Below are positions 7,614 to 16,846 of a DNA stretch of 64,000 nucleotides, in pieces. The DNA is from Chromobacterium sinusclupearum. Lineage in GTDB: Bacteria > Pseudomonadota > Gammaproteobacteria > Burkholderiales > Chromobacteriaceae. The position numbers and the translations under genes were made by a program. Position 1 is the first letter of the stretch; the number at the start of each line of letters is the position of its first letter. The notes under the pieces are model-generated. The model made no database searches and was not told where the DNA came from. It worked only from the letters and a program-made list of their open reading frames with translations. The stretch covers positions 46,114 to 110,113 of the forward strand of contig NZ_PPTF01000008.1 in NCBI RefSeq assembly GCF_002902845.1, written 5' to 3'.

Positions 7614-10600
7614 ATGAATACTGATGCCCATGCCAACCAGGCCGTCCCCTCACCCAATCCCCGCAAACCTCGTCGCTGGCTGCGCTGGCTGGCGCTAGCC
7701 GTTGCCTTGCTGCTGGCCTTCTGGGCCTTTTTGGGCCTGGCCGCGCCGCATTTATTGCAGCAGGCCGCGTCGGACTGGGCCCGCAAGCATGGCCGGCAGC
7801 TGGCCATCGCCGAGGTTCGCATCGTGCCCTGGAGCATGGAGCTGACGCTGAACGGCGTCGCCCTGCGCGAAGCCGACGGCCGCCCCTTGTTCATGGCGCG
7901 CCGCCTGTACCTGAATGCCGACCTGTATGCGCTGCTGCTGGGCCGCTGGCAAGCCAGCGAATTCACGCTGGATACGCCGCAGCTGTGGCTGGAGCGCGAC
8001 GCCCAAGGCAAGTGGAACTGGGAAAAGCTGGCGGCGGATATCTCTGGACCAGCCAGACTAGACAGCGGTTCCACACCGGAGAAACTGCCCCGGCTGAAAA
8101 TCGACGGGATCAATCTGCGCGGCGGCCAAATCCGCGTCAGCGACCATGAAGTCGGCCAGGCCGAGCGCTTCCGGCTGATGCCGATCAATCTGAGCCTGAG
8201 CAACCTGTCCACGCTGGCGGAAAACGGCCGCTACGCGCTGCATGCGGAGCTGGAAGGCGGCGGCCGCTTCGACTGGCGCGGCAGCATGCAGCTGCAGCCG
8301 CTGCAATCGAGCGGAGAGGCGCACATCGGCAGCCTGCCCTTGGCCACCGCCTGGGACTACGTCCATCCCTACTTCGCCGTCGACAAGCCGGAAGGCGCGC
8401 TGACCGTGGACGCGCGCTACCAGCTCGACCTGAGCGGAAAAACGCCTGAGCTGACGGTATCGTCACTGAACGCCAGCCTGCAGCGCCTGAAGCTGAAAGG
8501 ACCGGGCGGCAGCGCGCTGGAGCTGCCTGAGCTGAAAGTGGAAGGCGGCGCGCTGGATCTGTCCCACGCCCTGTTGACCGTGGACCGCATCGAACTGAAC
8601 GGCGGCCAGGTCAGCGCCGGCCGCAACGCGGCGGGCCAGCTGAACTGGCTGCAGGCATTGCGGCTGCCGCCTGCGGCGCCGGCCAAGCCCAGCAAGGTCT
8701 CGCCCTGGCTGGTCAAGGTGGAGAGCATACGCCTCAACAACTGGCATGCTGCCTGGACCGACCAGACCTTCATCCAGCCGCTGAAACTGGAAACCGACAT
8801 CCCGCGCCTGCAGACCAAGCTGAGCCTGGACCCAGAGCATGGCATGCGGCTGGAAAACGCCGGGCTGCAGCTGGCCGACCTGCAACTGAGCAGCGGCGGC
8901 GTATCGTGGCTGAGCCTGCCCCGCGCCGAGCTGTCGCCGACGCGGATAGACCTGAAACAACGCCAGCTCGAGCCGGGCGACCTCGCGCTGAACGGTCTGC
9001 AACTGACGCTGCAGCGCGAACGCGACGGCAAGCTGCAGTTGCAGAAGCTGCTGGCGCAGCGGCGGCAAGCTCCCGCTAAACCGTCGGCAAACGGTCCGGC
9101 ATGGGCGCTGCCCTACCCCGATATCGAACTGCAAAACGGCAGTCTGCGCTGGCGCGATCTCAGCCTGCCCAAACCGCTGGAATACCGCCTGGAAAAGCTG
9201 AACGGCGAGCTGGAAGTCAACGATGACGACAAGCTGTCGCTGGACCTGTCCGCCCGCGCCGGCAGCGGCGGACTGAGCGCCAAGCTCGATATCGATCCAG
9301 CCAAGCCCGCCGCGCGCGGCAGCATCAAACTGGATGCCCTGCCGTTGGCGCCGCTGGCCCCGTATGGCCTGACCGGCACCCCGCTGAAGCTGTCCGGCGG
9401 CGCCGCCAGCGCCGACCTCAAGCTGGACGCCGCCTCCGCCGCCAAATGGCAGCTGTCCGGCCAGCTCCGGCTGGCCAAGATGACGCTGCAGGAGCCGGGC
9501 GAGCCGCTGCCCTTGCTGGGCTGGAACAGCCTGAGCCTGAGCCAGCTGCAGGCCCAGGGCATGCCGCTGAAAGTCAGCATCAACGACGTGCGGCTGGATC
9601 AGCCGCGAGCCCGGCTGATCCTGGACCCGCAGCGCCGGCTGAACTGGCAGCAAATCTTCGCCGGCAGGCCAGGCGGCAAGCCGGCATCGGCGCCATCCGC
9701 GCCGCTGCCGCAGGTCGACGTGCACAGCATCCATGTGCAGAACGGCGCGGTGGAGTTCGCCGACCACGGCATGACCCCGGACTTCGCCACCCGCATGCAT
9801 CACCTGCGCGGCAGCATTCAGAACCTGTCCACCCGCGCCGGCGGCCGCGGCCGCATCACGCTGGACGGCGCGGTGGATCAGTACGGCGAGGTCAAGGTGC
9901 GCGGCGCGTTGTCGCCGATGTCGCCCACCGACAGCACCGACATCGTGCTGGACTTCCACAACCTGGCGCTGAATAACCTCAATCCGTACTCGATGAACTT
10001 TGCCGGCTGGCAGGTCAAGGACGGCAAGCTGTCGCTGGAATTGCGCTACCTGCTGGACCACCGCCAGCTCAAGGGCGAGAACCGCATCGTGATCGACTCC
10101 ATCCAGCTGGGCGAGGAGCTGAAGGGCGACAAAGGCCCGCACCTGCCGCTGCGGCTGGCCGTGGCGCTGCTGGAAGACAGCAACGGCCGCATCGATCTGG
10201 ACCTGCCGGTGGCCGGCAGCCTGGACGATCCGCAGTTCAGCTACGGCCAGGTGATCTGGAAAGCCTTCGTCAACATCGTCACCAAGGTGGCCACCGCGCC
10301 GTTCCGCGCCCTGGGCGCGCTGCTGGGCGGAGAAGGCTTCGACGACATCCGCTTCGTCGCCGGCGAGGCCCATGTCAGCCCGCCGGAGCGCGAAAAGCTG
10401 GACAAGGTGGCGGCCTTGATGGCCAAGCGGCCCAAGATGCAGATCGCCATCGCCGGCGGCTACGCGCCGGACGCGGACAGCAAACAGCTGGCGCGCGCCC
10501 GCGTCGACTCGGCGGTGCTGGCCGCCGCCGGCCATCCGCCGCTGGACGACGAGCCGCTGCCGGTGCTGGACCTGAAGGACGCGCAGACGCAATCGGCCAT

Positions 10601-10895
10601 CAAGACCGTGTACGGCCGCCTCATCGGCCGGATGAAGCTGCTGGGCCATGTGCTGAAGCCGGGCGGTCCGTCCGGCGAGGCGCTGGCCAAGCAGCTGCGC
10701 GATGAAATGCTGGCCGCCCAGCAAGTCAGCCAGGCCGATCTCGTCAAGCTGGCGAGCCAGCGCGCGGACAACGCCCGCAAGGTGATGCTGCGCCACCAGC
10801 CGGAGCTGGCGGATCGCATCGCGCTGGATGCGCCGCAAAAGACATCGGCCAACCGCGACGGCGTGGAACTGGCGGTCAAAATCACCGCGAAATAG
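7614..10895 (+). CDS. DUF748 (AsmA-like) large envelope protein, 1093 aa
   Basis: A very large single-pass inner-membrane protein: a basic N-terminus (RKPRRWLRW), one transmembrane helix (about residues 27-45), then a long periplasmic stretch of repetitive beta-strand units rich in LxLxxGxL patterns. The DUF748/AsmA signature region is near the C-terminus (DFHNLALNNLNPYSMNFAGW, then DGKLSLELRYLLDHRQLKGENR). An OmpA-like segment follows (EREKLDKVAALMAKRPKMQI). AsmA-type proteins are bridge-like lipid-transfer candidates at the envelope. ATG 7614 is preferred over 7548 because the protein then opens just before the membrane anchor; its ribosome site is weak. Monocistronic. Confidence 0.8.
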   Translation: MNTDAHANQAVPSPNPRKPRRWLRWLALAVALLLAFWAFLGLAAPHLLQQAASDWARKHGRQLAIAEVRIVPWSMELTLNGVALREADGRPLFMARRLYLNADLYALLLGRWQASEFTLDTPQLWLERDAQGKWNWEKLAADISGPARLDSGSTPEKLPRLKIDGINLRGGQIRVSDHEVGQAERFRLMPINLSLSNLSTLAENGRYALHAELEGGGRFDWRGSMQLQPLQSSGEAHIGSLPLATAWDYVHPYFAVDKPEGALTVDARYQLDLSGKTPELTVSSLNASLQRLKLKGPGGSALELPELKVEGGALDLSHALLTVDRIELNGGQVSAGRNAAGQLNWLQALRLPPAAPAKPSKVSPWLVKVESIRLNNWHAAWTDQTFIQPLKLETDIPRLQTKLSLDPEHGMRLENAGLQLADLQLSSGGVSWLSLPRAELSPTRIDLKQRQLEPGDLALNGLQLTLQRERDGKLQLQKLLAQRRQAPAKPSANGPAWALPYPDIELQNGSLRWRDLSLPKPLEYRLEKLNGELEVNDDDKLSLDLSARAGSGGLSAKLDIDPAKPAARGSIKLDALPLAPLAPYGLTGTPLKLSGGAASADLKLDAASAAKWQLSGQLRLAKMTLQEPGEPLPLLGWNSLSLSQLQAQGMPLKVSINDVRLDQPRARLILDPQRRLNWQQIFAGRPGGKPASAPSAPLPQVDVHSIHVQNGAVEFADHGMTPDFATRMHHLRGSIQNLSTRAGGRGRITLDGAVDQYGEVKVRGALSPMSPTDSTDIVLDFHNLALNNLNPYSMNFAGWQVKDGKLSLELRYLLDHRQLKGENRIVIDSIQLGEELKGDKGPHLPLRLAVALLEDSNGRIDLDLPVAGSLDDPQFSYGQVIWKAFVNIVTKVATAPFRALGALLGGEGFDDIRFVAGEAHVSPPEREKLDKVAALMAKRPKMQIAIAGGYAPDADSKQLARARVDSAVLAAAGHPPLDDEPLPVLDLKDAQTQSAIKTVYGRLIGRMKLLGHVLKPGGPSGEALAKQLRDEMLAAQQVSQADLVKLASQRADNARKVMLRHQPELADRIALDAPQKTSANRDGVELAVKITAK

Positions 10896-10938
10896 CGACG
10901 CGGCGTTGCGGCTGCGGTACAATCGCAGCCGGCACACA

Positions 10939-10954
10939 ACACAATAGCTTGCGT
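10939..10954 (+). promoter_or_regulatory. Candidate NrdR box 1 upstream of nrdJ
   Basis: ACACAATAGCTTGCGT matches the known NrdR-box pattern (ACACwATATATwGTGT) at 13 of 16 positions by eye. It lies about 105 nt before the nrdJ start. NrdR boxes normally occur in pairs; a weaker partner begins 35 nt downstream. Confidence 0.4.
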
Positions 10955-10965
10955 TTCAACACCGG

Positions 10966-11001
10966 ACGGCGTAACAACATATAGTGTGCTACGCCGTTTT
11001 T
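10966..11001 (+). terminator. Hairpin with T-run upstream of nrdJ, carrying candidate NrdR box 2 in its loop
   Basis: ACGGCGTA and TACGCCGT form a perfect 8-bp stem, followed by TTTTT. It can terminate the DUF748 transcript, or attenuate nrdJ if transcription starts upstream. The 16-nt loop ACAACATATAGTGTGC is itself NrdR-box-like (about 12 of 16 matches). The first nrdJ-frame ATG (11003) follows directly, but the real start is 11060. Confidence 0.55.
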
Positions 11002-11059
11002 CATGCCCACGCAGCCATGCCGTCGTCGTCGAACACCGTTTCAGAAGGATGAGCGTTCC

Positions 11060-13912
11060 ATGCAGCAGGAAAACATCGCCGCCATGGCGGAGCAGGACAT
11101 CTCGCGCGAGGTGTTGCTGGAGAAATACGCCAAGAACGGCGAACAAAGCGTCAGCGAAGTCCGCCACCGTGTCGCCCGCGCGCTGGCCGCGCTGGAAAAA
11201 GACCCGGCCCGTTTCGAGCCGCTGTTTTTCGAGGCGCTGGACAAGGGCTTCATCCCGGGCGGCCGCATCAACTCCGCCGCCGGCACCGAACTCTCCGCCA
11301 CGCTGATCAACTGCTTCGTGCAGCCGGTGGGCGACTCCGTCTCCGAAACCGAGCGCGGCAAGGTAGGCATCTACCAGGCGCTGCTGCAGGCGGCCGAAAC
11401 CATGCGCCGCGGCGGCGGCGTGGGCTACAACTTCTCGCGCATCCGCCCCAAGGGCGCGCACGTGAAGGGCACCAATAGCCGCGCTTCCGGCCCGGTGTCG
11501 TACATGCGCGTGTTCGACCGCAGCTGCGAGACGGTGGAATCGGCCGGCGCCCGCCGCGGCGCGCAGATGGGCGTGCTGGATATCAGCCATCCGGACGTGG
11601 AAGACTTCATCCACGCCAAGGACCAGGGCGACCTGCGCAACTTCAATATCTCGGTCGGCGTGTCCGACGACTTCATGCGCGCGGTGGAAGCGGACGGCGA
11701 CTGGCAGCTGACCCACGCGGTGCCGCCGAACTCCGACGCCTTCCCGGGCAGCTTCCAGCGCGAAGACGGCCTGTGGGTGTACCGCACCGTGCGCGCCCGC
11801 GAGCTTTGGCGGCAGATCATGGCCTCCACTTACGACCATGCCGAGCCGGGCGTGCTGTTCATGACCCGCATCAACCAGGACAACAATCTGTCCTACTGCG
11901 AAGTCATCGAATCCACCAACCCCTGCGGCGAACAGCCGTTGCCGGACTACGGCTGCTGCGACCTCGGCTCGATCAACCTCACCCGCCACGTGCGTGCGCC
12001 GTTCGGCGAGCAGGCCAGCTTCGACTTCAAGTCGTTCGAGAAAGTGGTGCGGATGGCCATCCGCATGCTGGACAACGTGCTGGACCTGACGGTCTGGCCC
12101 TTGCCGGAACAGCAGCGCGAGGCGATGAACAAGCGCCGCGTCGGCCTGGGCTTCACCGGCCTGGGCGACGCGCTGATCATGCTGAAGATACGCTACGACA
12201 GCGAGGAGGGCCGCCGCTTCGCCGCCCGCATCGCCGAAACCATGCGCGACGCGGCCTATGACGCGTCGGTGGACCTGGCCATCGAGAAAGGCGCCTTCCC
12301 GCTGTTCGACGCCGAGAAGTACCTGGCCGCGCCACACTGCGCCAGCCGGCTGCCGGAGAAGATCCAGGCGCGCATCCGCAAGCACGGCATCCGCAACTCA
12401 CACCTGTTGTCCATCGCGCCCACCGGCACCATCTCGCTGGCCTTCGCCGACAATGCCTCCAACGGCATCGAGCCGCCGTTCTCGTGGTTCTACACCCGCA
12501 AAAAGCGGATGGCGGACAACACGCAGCAGGAATACCTGGTGGAAGACCACGCCTACCGCGTGTGGCGCATGCAGGGCGGCGACACCGCCAAACTGCCGGA
12601 TTACTTCGTCTCCGCGCTGGAGATGAGCGCGCTGGACCATATGCGCATGGTGGCCGCCGTGGCCCCGTATGTGGACACCGCCATCTCCAAGACCGTCAAC
12701 GTGCCGGCCGACTATCCGTTCGAGGACTTCGAGAGCCTGTACCTGGAAGCCTGGCGCGCGGGCCTGAAGGGCATCACCACCTACCGGCCCAACAATGTGC
12801 TGGGTTCGGTGCTGTCGGTGGAGCCGGCGCAATCCGCCGCCGCGCCGCAGGACCTGTCCGGCGCCGCCAGCGACCCGGACCGCCGCGTCACGCTGAACAC
12901 CGCGCCGACGCCGGCGCTGTCCAGCCTGAAATGGCCGAACCGCCCCAAGCTGAAGGAAGGCAACCCGTCCTGGACCTTCATGGTGGAAGGTGATGCCGGC
13001 GATTTCGCCGTGGTGGTGGGCCATATGGAAAACGGCCGCGCCACGCCATTTGAATGCTGGGTCAACGCCACGGACGAACAGCGCGGCCTGTCCGCCATCG
13101 CCAAGACCCTGTCGATGGACATGCGCTGCCGCGACCGCGCCTGGCTGGCCGCCAAGCTGGACGCGCTGTCGCGCACCAATGGCGACAAGCGCTACCGCTT
13201 CGCGCTGGGCGACAAGACCATACACGCCACCTCGGCCGCCGCCGCGCTGGGCCAGGTGGTGCGCCACCGCGTGGAGCAATTGGGCGCGCTGACGCTGGAA
13301 GCCGGCGAAGCCACGCCGGTGATGGACGCCCTGTTCGCGCGCAAGGAGCCGAAGTCCGGCAGCGACGGCACCATGAGCTGGTCGGTGGATGTGGTGAACC
13401 CGCAAACCGGCGACGACTTCGTGCTGTTCGTCAAAGAGCTGGTGCTGCCCAATGGCAAGCGCCGCCCGTACTCGGTATGGCTGGCGGGCGCGTATCCGCG
13501 CGAACTGGACGGCCTGTGCAAGATGCTGTCGCTCGACATGCGGGTGATCGACCCGGCCTGGATCGGCCTGAAGCTGCGCAAGCTATTGAACTACGCCGAG
13601 CCGCAAGGCGACTTCTTCGCCCGCATCCCGGGCATGGAAAAATCGCAAAGCTGGCCGTCCACCGTCGCCTACCTGGCGCGGCTGATCATCCACCGCTACG
13701 CCATGCTGGGCGTGCTGACCGAAGAAGGCGTGCCGGTGGAGGAAATGGGCGTGATGGTGCCGGAACAGAGCGACCTGTTCGCCCTGGAAGCGCCATCCAT
13801 GCTCAAGCCGCTGGCCGGCAAGGCCTGCCCGGAATGCGGCAACCACGCCTTGATCAAGAAGGACGGCTGCGAGTTCTGCACCGCCTGCGGCCATGTGGGG
13901 GCCTGCGGCTAA
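11060..13912 (+). CDS. nrdJ: Adenosylcobalamin-dependent (class II) ribonucleoside-diphosphate reductase
   Basis: A 950-residue single-subunit enzyme reducing ribonucleotides to deoxyribonucleotides with B12, needing no oxygen. Visible features: the N-terminal substrate loop ([19 protein letters not shown]), [16 protein letters not shown], the [20 protein letters not shown] block with the active-site radical cysteine motif NPCGE, and [20 protein letters not shown]. Two long C-terminal domains follow, ending in a four-cysteine zinc ribbon ([23 protein letters not shown]) typical of the long class II type. ATG 11060 has AGAAGGA upstream; the frame is open to 11003. Candidate NrdR boxes and an attenuator-like hairpin precede it. 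No cobalamin riboswitch is seen. Confidence 0.94.
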   Translation: MQQENIAAMAEQDISREVLLEKYAKNGEQSVSEVRHRVARALAALEKDPARFEPLFFEALDKGFIPGGRINSAAGTELSATLINCFVQPVGDSVSETERGKVGIYQALLQAAETMRRGGGVGYNFSRIRPKGAHVKGTNSRASGPVSYMRVFDRSCETVESAGARRGAQMGVLDISHPDVEDFIHAKDQGDLRNFNISVGVSDDFMRAVEADGDWQLTHAVPPNSDAFPGSFQREDGLWVYRTVRARELWRQIMASTYDHAEPGVLFMTRINQDNNLSYCEVIESTNPCGEQPLPDYGCCDLGSINLTRHVRAPFGEQASFDFKSFEKVVRMAIRMLDNVLDLTVWPLPEQQREAMNKRRVGLGFTGLGDALIMLKIRYDSEEGRRFAARIAETMRDAAYDASVDLAIEKGAFPLFDAEKYLAAPHCASRLPEKIQARIRKHGIRNSHLLSIAPTGTISLAFADNASNGIEPPFSWFYTRKKRMADNTQQEYLVEDHAYRVWRMQGGDTAKLPDYFVSALEMSALDHMRMVAAVAPYVDTAISKTVNVPADYPFEDFESLYLEAWRAGLKGITTYRPNNVLGSVLSVEPAQSAAAPQDLSGAASDPDRRVTLNTAPTPALSSLKWPNRPKLKEGNPSWTFMVEGDAGDFAVVVGHMENGRATPFECWVNATDEQRGLSAIAKTLSMDMRCRDRAWLAAKLDALSRTNGDKRYRFALGDKTIHATSAAAALGQVVRHRVEQLGALTLEAGEATPVMDALFARKEPKSGSDGTMSWSVDVVNPQTGDDFVLFVKELVLPNGKRRPYSVWLAGAYPRELDGLCKMLSLDMRVIDPAWIGLKLRKLLNYAEPQGDFFARIPGMEKSQSWPSTVAYLARLIIHRYAMLGVLTEEGVPVEEMGVMVPEQSDLFALEAPSMLKPLAGKACPECGNHALIKKDGCEFCTACGHVGACG

Positions 13913-13927
13913 GTCAGGCTCCATCTT

Positions 13928-14899
13928 TCAAGCAGGCCCCGCGTCGATATGGCCCGGGGCCTTTTTGCCGCCCGCTCGCGCCGGCTGCCGCGCCGCCTCG
14001 GCGACCAGGCCGCGCAGCCATTGCAGCGCCGGGTCCCTATCCTTGACCGCGTGCCAGAACATCGATAATTCAAACTCCGGCGACGGCAGCGGCAAGGGAT
14101 GGGCATGCAGATTCTGGCAATCGGCCCAATGATGGGCCAATGCCGAAGGCACGCTGGCCAGCGCCTCCACTTCGCGCAGCAGGCTGGGCAAGGCGCTGAA
14201 TTGCTGGGTGGTGTACTGTACCCGCCGCTGCAGTCCTTGTTCCGCCAGCAATTGATCGATGCCGCTCTGGAAGACGCCGCGGTAGGTGACCAATAGGTGG
14301 GGATGCGCGATGTAGTCTGACAGCGACAGCCCACCCTCAAACCGCAGCCGCGCGGCGTGGTGCACGCAACTGAAACCCATCTTTGCCAGCGGCTGGCTGC
14401 GCATCCATCCCGGCTCCGCCCGCAGCGTGGCGATGCCCAGCTCCATTTCATGCCGCTCCAGCATGGCCGCGGCCTGAAAGGGGTCGGTAGCCTTGACCGC
14501 AATCCGCATCCCCGGCGCCTGGCGGCGCAATTCGGCGAACACCCGCGGCATCAGCCAGACTTCCACCCAATCCGGCATCGCCAGCGTGAAAGTGCGCTCG
14601 GCGCGGGCCGGATCGAAACGTTCGGCCTGGAACAACGCCGCCTGCACCCCTTGCAGCGCCGGCAGCAGCTCGGCCTCCAGCCGCAAGGCGCGCGGTGTCG
14701 GCTCCATGCCGGCCGCGGTGCGCACCAGCAGCTCGTCGTCGAACAGGCTGCGCAGCCGCGCCAGCGCGCCGCTCATTGCCGGCTGCCCCAGGTAAAGCTG
14801 CTCGGCAGCGCGCGAGACGCTGCGCTCGCGCATCAACACCAGAAAAGCCACCAACAGATTGAGATCGACGCCCCTGAAATCTCTTTCGCTGATAGTCAT
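13928..14899 (-). CDS. LysR-family transcriptional regulator
   Basis: A 323-residue LTTR. Residues 9-68 are the winged helix (LVAFLVLMRERSVSRAAEQL, then PAMSGALARLR), followed by the periplasmic-binding-like effector domain. The ATG at 14899 was chosen because the HTH starts there; the frame opens much further upstream, which is antisense to the divergent hydrolase gene. It is divergent from the MBL-fold gene at 14996 and probably controls it from the shared 96-bp region. Its last codons (GHIDAGPA) are encoded inside the nrdJ terminator hairpin. Effector unknown. Confidence 0.88.
   Translation of the reverse strand: MTISERDFRGVDLNLLVAFLVLMRERSVSRAAEQLYLGQPAMSGALARLRSLFDDELLVRTAAGMEPTPRALRLEAELLPALQGVQAALFQAERFDPARAERTFTLAMPDWVEVWLMPRVFAELRRQAPGMRIAVKATDPFQAAAMLERHEMELGIATLRAEPGWMRSQPLAKMGFSCVHHAARLRFEGGLSLSDYIAHPHLLVTYRGVFQSGIDQLLAEQGLQRRVQYTTQQFSALPSLLREVEALASVPSALAHHWADCQNLHAHPLPLPSPEFELSMFWHAVKDRDPALQWLRGLVAEAARQPARAGGKKAPGHIDAGPA
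13934..13966 (+). terminator. Rho-independent terminator of nrdJ, overlapping the LysR gene 3' end
   Basis: AGGCCCCG pairs with CGGGGCCT around a 13-nt loop, followed by TTTTT. It lies 21 nt after the nrdJ stop and inside the last codons of the converging LysR gene. Confidence 0.8.
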
Positions 14900-14904
14900 T
14901 ATCT

Positions 14905-14941
14905 TTCCAATCGATTTGAACGATATGACTGCGTATTGGAA
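14905..14941. promoter_or_regulatory. Candidate LysR operator in the divergent regulator/MBL promoter
   Basis: Two nested inverted repeats: outer TTCCAAT ... ATTGGAA, and inner ATCG-N7-CGAT within it. Placement between divergent LysR and target genes fits an autoregulatory LTTR site. No direct proof. Confidence 0.4.
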
Positions 14942-14995
14942 CATGCAGGCAAGCCCAACGGCAAATCGCCGCGGACATACCAAACAGGAGCCATC

Positions 14996-16003
14996 ATGAA
15001 AGTCAGCCGAAAAATGCAAACCCTCGCCGCCAGCCTGGCGCTCGCTACCGCCGCCACCGCGCTGCTGCCCGTCTCCCCCAGCTACGCGGCGGCGCCGCAA
15101 GTTCGCGCCCAAGCGCCCGGCTATTACCGGATGATGCTGGGCCAGTTCGAGGTCACCGCCGTCTCGGACGGCACGGTGAAAGTCCCGCTGGACAAGCTGC
15201 TCAACGGAGAGGAACCGCAACAGATCCGCCGCCTGCTGGAAGACGGCTTCCAGAAGCCGGACCAGGCGGAAACCTCGATCAACACCTTCCTGATCAATAC
15301 CGGCGGCAAACTGCTGCTGGTGGACAGCGGCGCCGGCAAGCTGTTCGGCGCCAATGTAGCCGGCCGTCTGCAGCAAAACCTGCGCGCCGCCGGCTACCGT
15401 CCCGAAGACATAGACGCGGTGCTGCTCACCCATGTCCACCTCGACCACTCCGGCGGCCTCTCCATGGCTGGCAAGCGCTTATTCCCCAACGCCGACATTT
15501 ATCTGAGCCAGAAAGAAGCCGATTTTTGGCTGAATCCAGCCAACAAGGCCAAGGTGGAGGGGCCGCGCCCGTCCGGTTTCGACCAGCGCAAGGGGTTCGA
15601 CCAAGCGCAGGCTTCGCTGGTGCCCTATCTGGCGGCCGGAAAAGTGAAAACCTTCGAACCCGGCGTCGAACTGTTCCCGGGCATCCGCGCCATCGCCACC
15701 CCCGGCCACACCCCGGGCCATGTCTTCTACGAAGCGAGCAGCGACGGCGCCCGCATGCAGTTCTGGGGTGACGCCGTGCACGCCCAGCAGGCGCAATTCG
15801 CGCACCCGGAGATCGCCATCGATTTCGACGTCGACTCGGCAAGCGCCATCGAACAGCGGCACAAGGCCTTTGCCGATGCCGCTGCCCACGGCTACTGGGT
15901 GGCCGCCGCGCACATCTCCTTCCCTGGCATTGGCCATGTGCGCAACGACACTCGCGCTTTTGCCTGGGAACCGGCCAATTACAGCCTGGAACGACTCAAC
16001 TGA
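14996..16003 (+). CDS. Exported MBL-fold metallohydrolase
   Basis: A 335-residue protein with a clear Sec signal peptide (basic start, LAASLALATAATALL core, cleavage near SYAAA). The metallo-beta-lactamase fold shows HVHLDHSGG (zinc-binding HxHxDH), the later metal ligand histidine in TPGHTPGH, WGDAVHAQQ (bridging Asp) and a final His in AAHISFPGIGH. It most resembles the broad quorum-quenching or glyoxalase-II-like set of periplasmic MBL hydrolases; substrate unknown. CAGGAG lies 8 nt before the ATG. Divergent from, and probably regulated by, the LysR gene at 13928-14899. Confidence 0.88.
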   Translation: MKVSRKMQTLAASLALATAATALLPVSPSYAAAPQVRAQAPGYYRMMLGQFEVTAVSDGTVKVPLDKLLNGEEPQQIRRLLEDGFQKPDQAETSINTFLINTGGKLLLVDSGAGKLFGANVAGRLQQNLRAAGYRPEDIDAVLLTHVHLDHSGGLSMAGKRLFPNADIYLSQKEADFWLNPANKAKVEGPRPSGFDQRKGFDQAQASLVPYLAAGKVKTFEPGVELFPGIRAIATPGHTPGHVFYEASSDGARMQFWGDAVHAQQAQFAHPEIAIDFDVDSASAIEQRHKAFADAAAHGYWVAAAHISFPGIGHVRNDTRAFAWEPANYSLERLN

Positions 16004-16016
16004 AGCCTGGCGGCGA

Positions 16017-16045
16017 AAAGGCCCTGGAAACTTTCCAGGGCCTTT
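16017..16045. terminator. Bidirectional terminator between convergent MBL and L,D-transpeptidase genes
   Basis: A perfect 14-bp stem, AAAGGCCCTGGAAA / TTTCCAGGGCCTTT, with a 1-nt centre, flanked by A- and T-tracts on both sides. It lies 13 nt after the MBL stop. Confidence 0.75.
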
Positions 16046-16065
16046 CGTCGGGAGCAAGGCCGGGT

Positions 16066-16680
16066 TCAACGGCTAGAGCAAATGCAGTTGATGTAGGAGC
16101 CGCCCTGCAGCATATTGATCAGGCCCACGCTGTATTGCGGGTCGAGCGCCAGGCTGCCGTCTGAGCATCCGGGCATGCCATGTTCGCGGACATAGTCCTG
16201 CGCGACGTAATCCGCGCCGTGCATGGCCAGATTGCGCTCGCGCATATGGATGTTGCGGGTTCCCATGCCATCCAGCCGCAGCGACAGGCCGTGGCTCCCG
16301 AAAAAGGTATCGGAGGCGCGGCATACGCCCAGGCACGTCGCATTGGAGCCGGGCTCGTCGGAAAACTCGCTGACAAGCAGCCGATTGGCGTCGGGATTGC
16401 TGCCGCCTCCATGCGCCACCAGAAAACGCTGGACGGACCCCTCCAGCGTATCGAAGACAAAAAAACGAGGCTCAGTCGACGGCAGACCATAGTCCACCAC
16501 CGCCCAATACAAGAGGCTGGCGCGCGGATAGCGTTCCCGCTGCACCGCCAGCATATCCAGCACCGCGGCATCGGGCAGCGCCTCCTGGCGGCATAGCCGC
16601 AACAATGTTGCCTCCAGTTCGTCCACCCTCGTCCCCCGCGGTTTCGTCGTTGCGGCCTGTCTGATGATTCGCCTGTCCAT
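16066..16680 (-). CDS. Murein L,D-transpeptidase catalytic-domain family protein (YkuD_2-like)
   Basis: A 204-residue protein matching the L,D-transpeptidase_2 pattern: FFVFDTLEGSVQRFLVAHGGGSNPD, a variable loop, LSLRLDGMGTRNIHMRERNLAMHGADYV, and a catalytic site with H (AMHGADY) and C (GMPGCSDGSLAL). Family enzymes crosslink or remodel peptidoglycan in the periplasm. No signal peptide is visible at the chosen start and an in-frame TAG lies 15 nt upstream, so export is unexplained. Some conserved residues of the family (for example the GRS before the GC) are altered to HGMPGC. The start has no strong Shine-Dalgarno. Confidence 0.7.
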   Translation of the reverse strand: MDRRIIRQAATTKPRGTRVDELEATLLRLCRQEALPDAAVLDMLAVQRERYPRASLLYWAVVDYGLPSTEPRFFVFDTLEGSVQRFLVAHGGGSNPDANRLLVSEFSDEPGSNATCLGVCRASDTFFGSHGLSLRLDGMGTRNIHMRERNLAMHGADYVAQDYVREHGMPGCSDGSLALDPQYSVGLINMLQGGSYINCICSSR

Positions 16681-16846
16681 TCGTTTTTCATTCTAGCCCC
16701 AGGCCTACACCTGGCAAGCGCAGGGACGATAGTAAAAACCGCAAACTCCGCCAGCCGCGAACAGTCCAAGCTCGACGCCGCCGGCATGCTTGTCTACAGT
16801 AGGCGGCAGGCTCAGGATGGGCCGCCATTGAACGATGAGGATTGCG

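Noticed and set aside
10896..11059. Cobalamin riboswitch before the B12-dependent nrdJ
   Set aside because: The leader is only about 160 nt and lacks a recognisable B12 box; the hairpin present is a simple stem with T-run.
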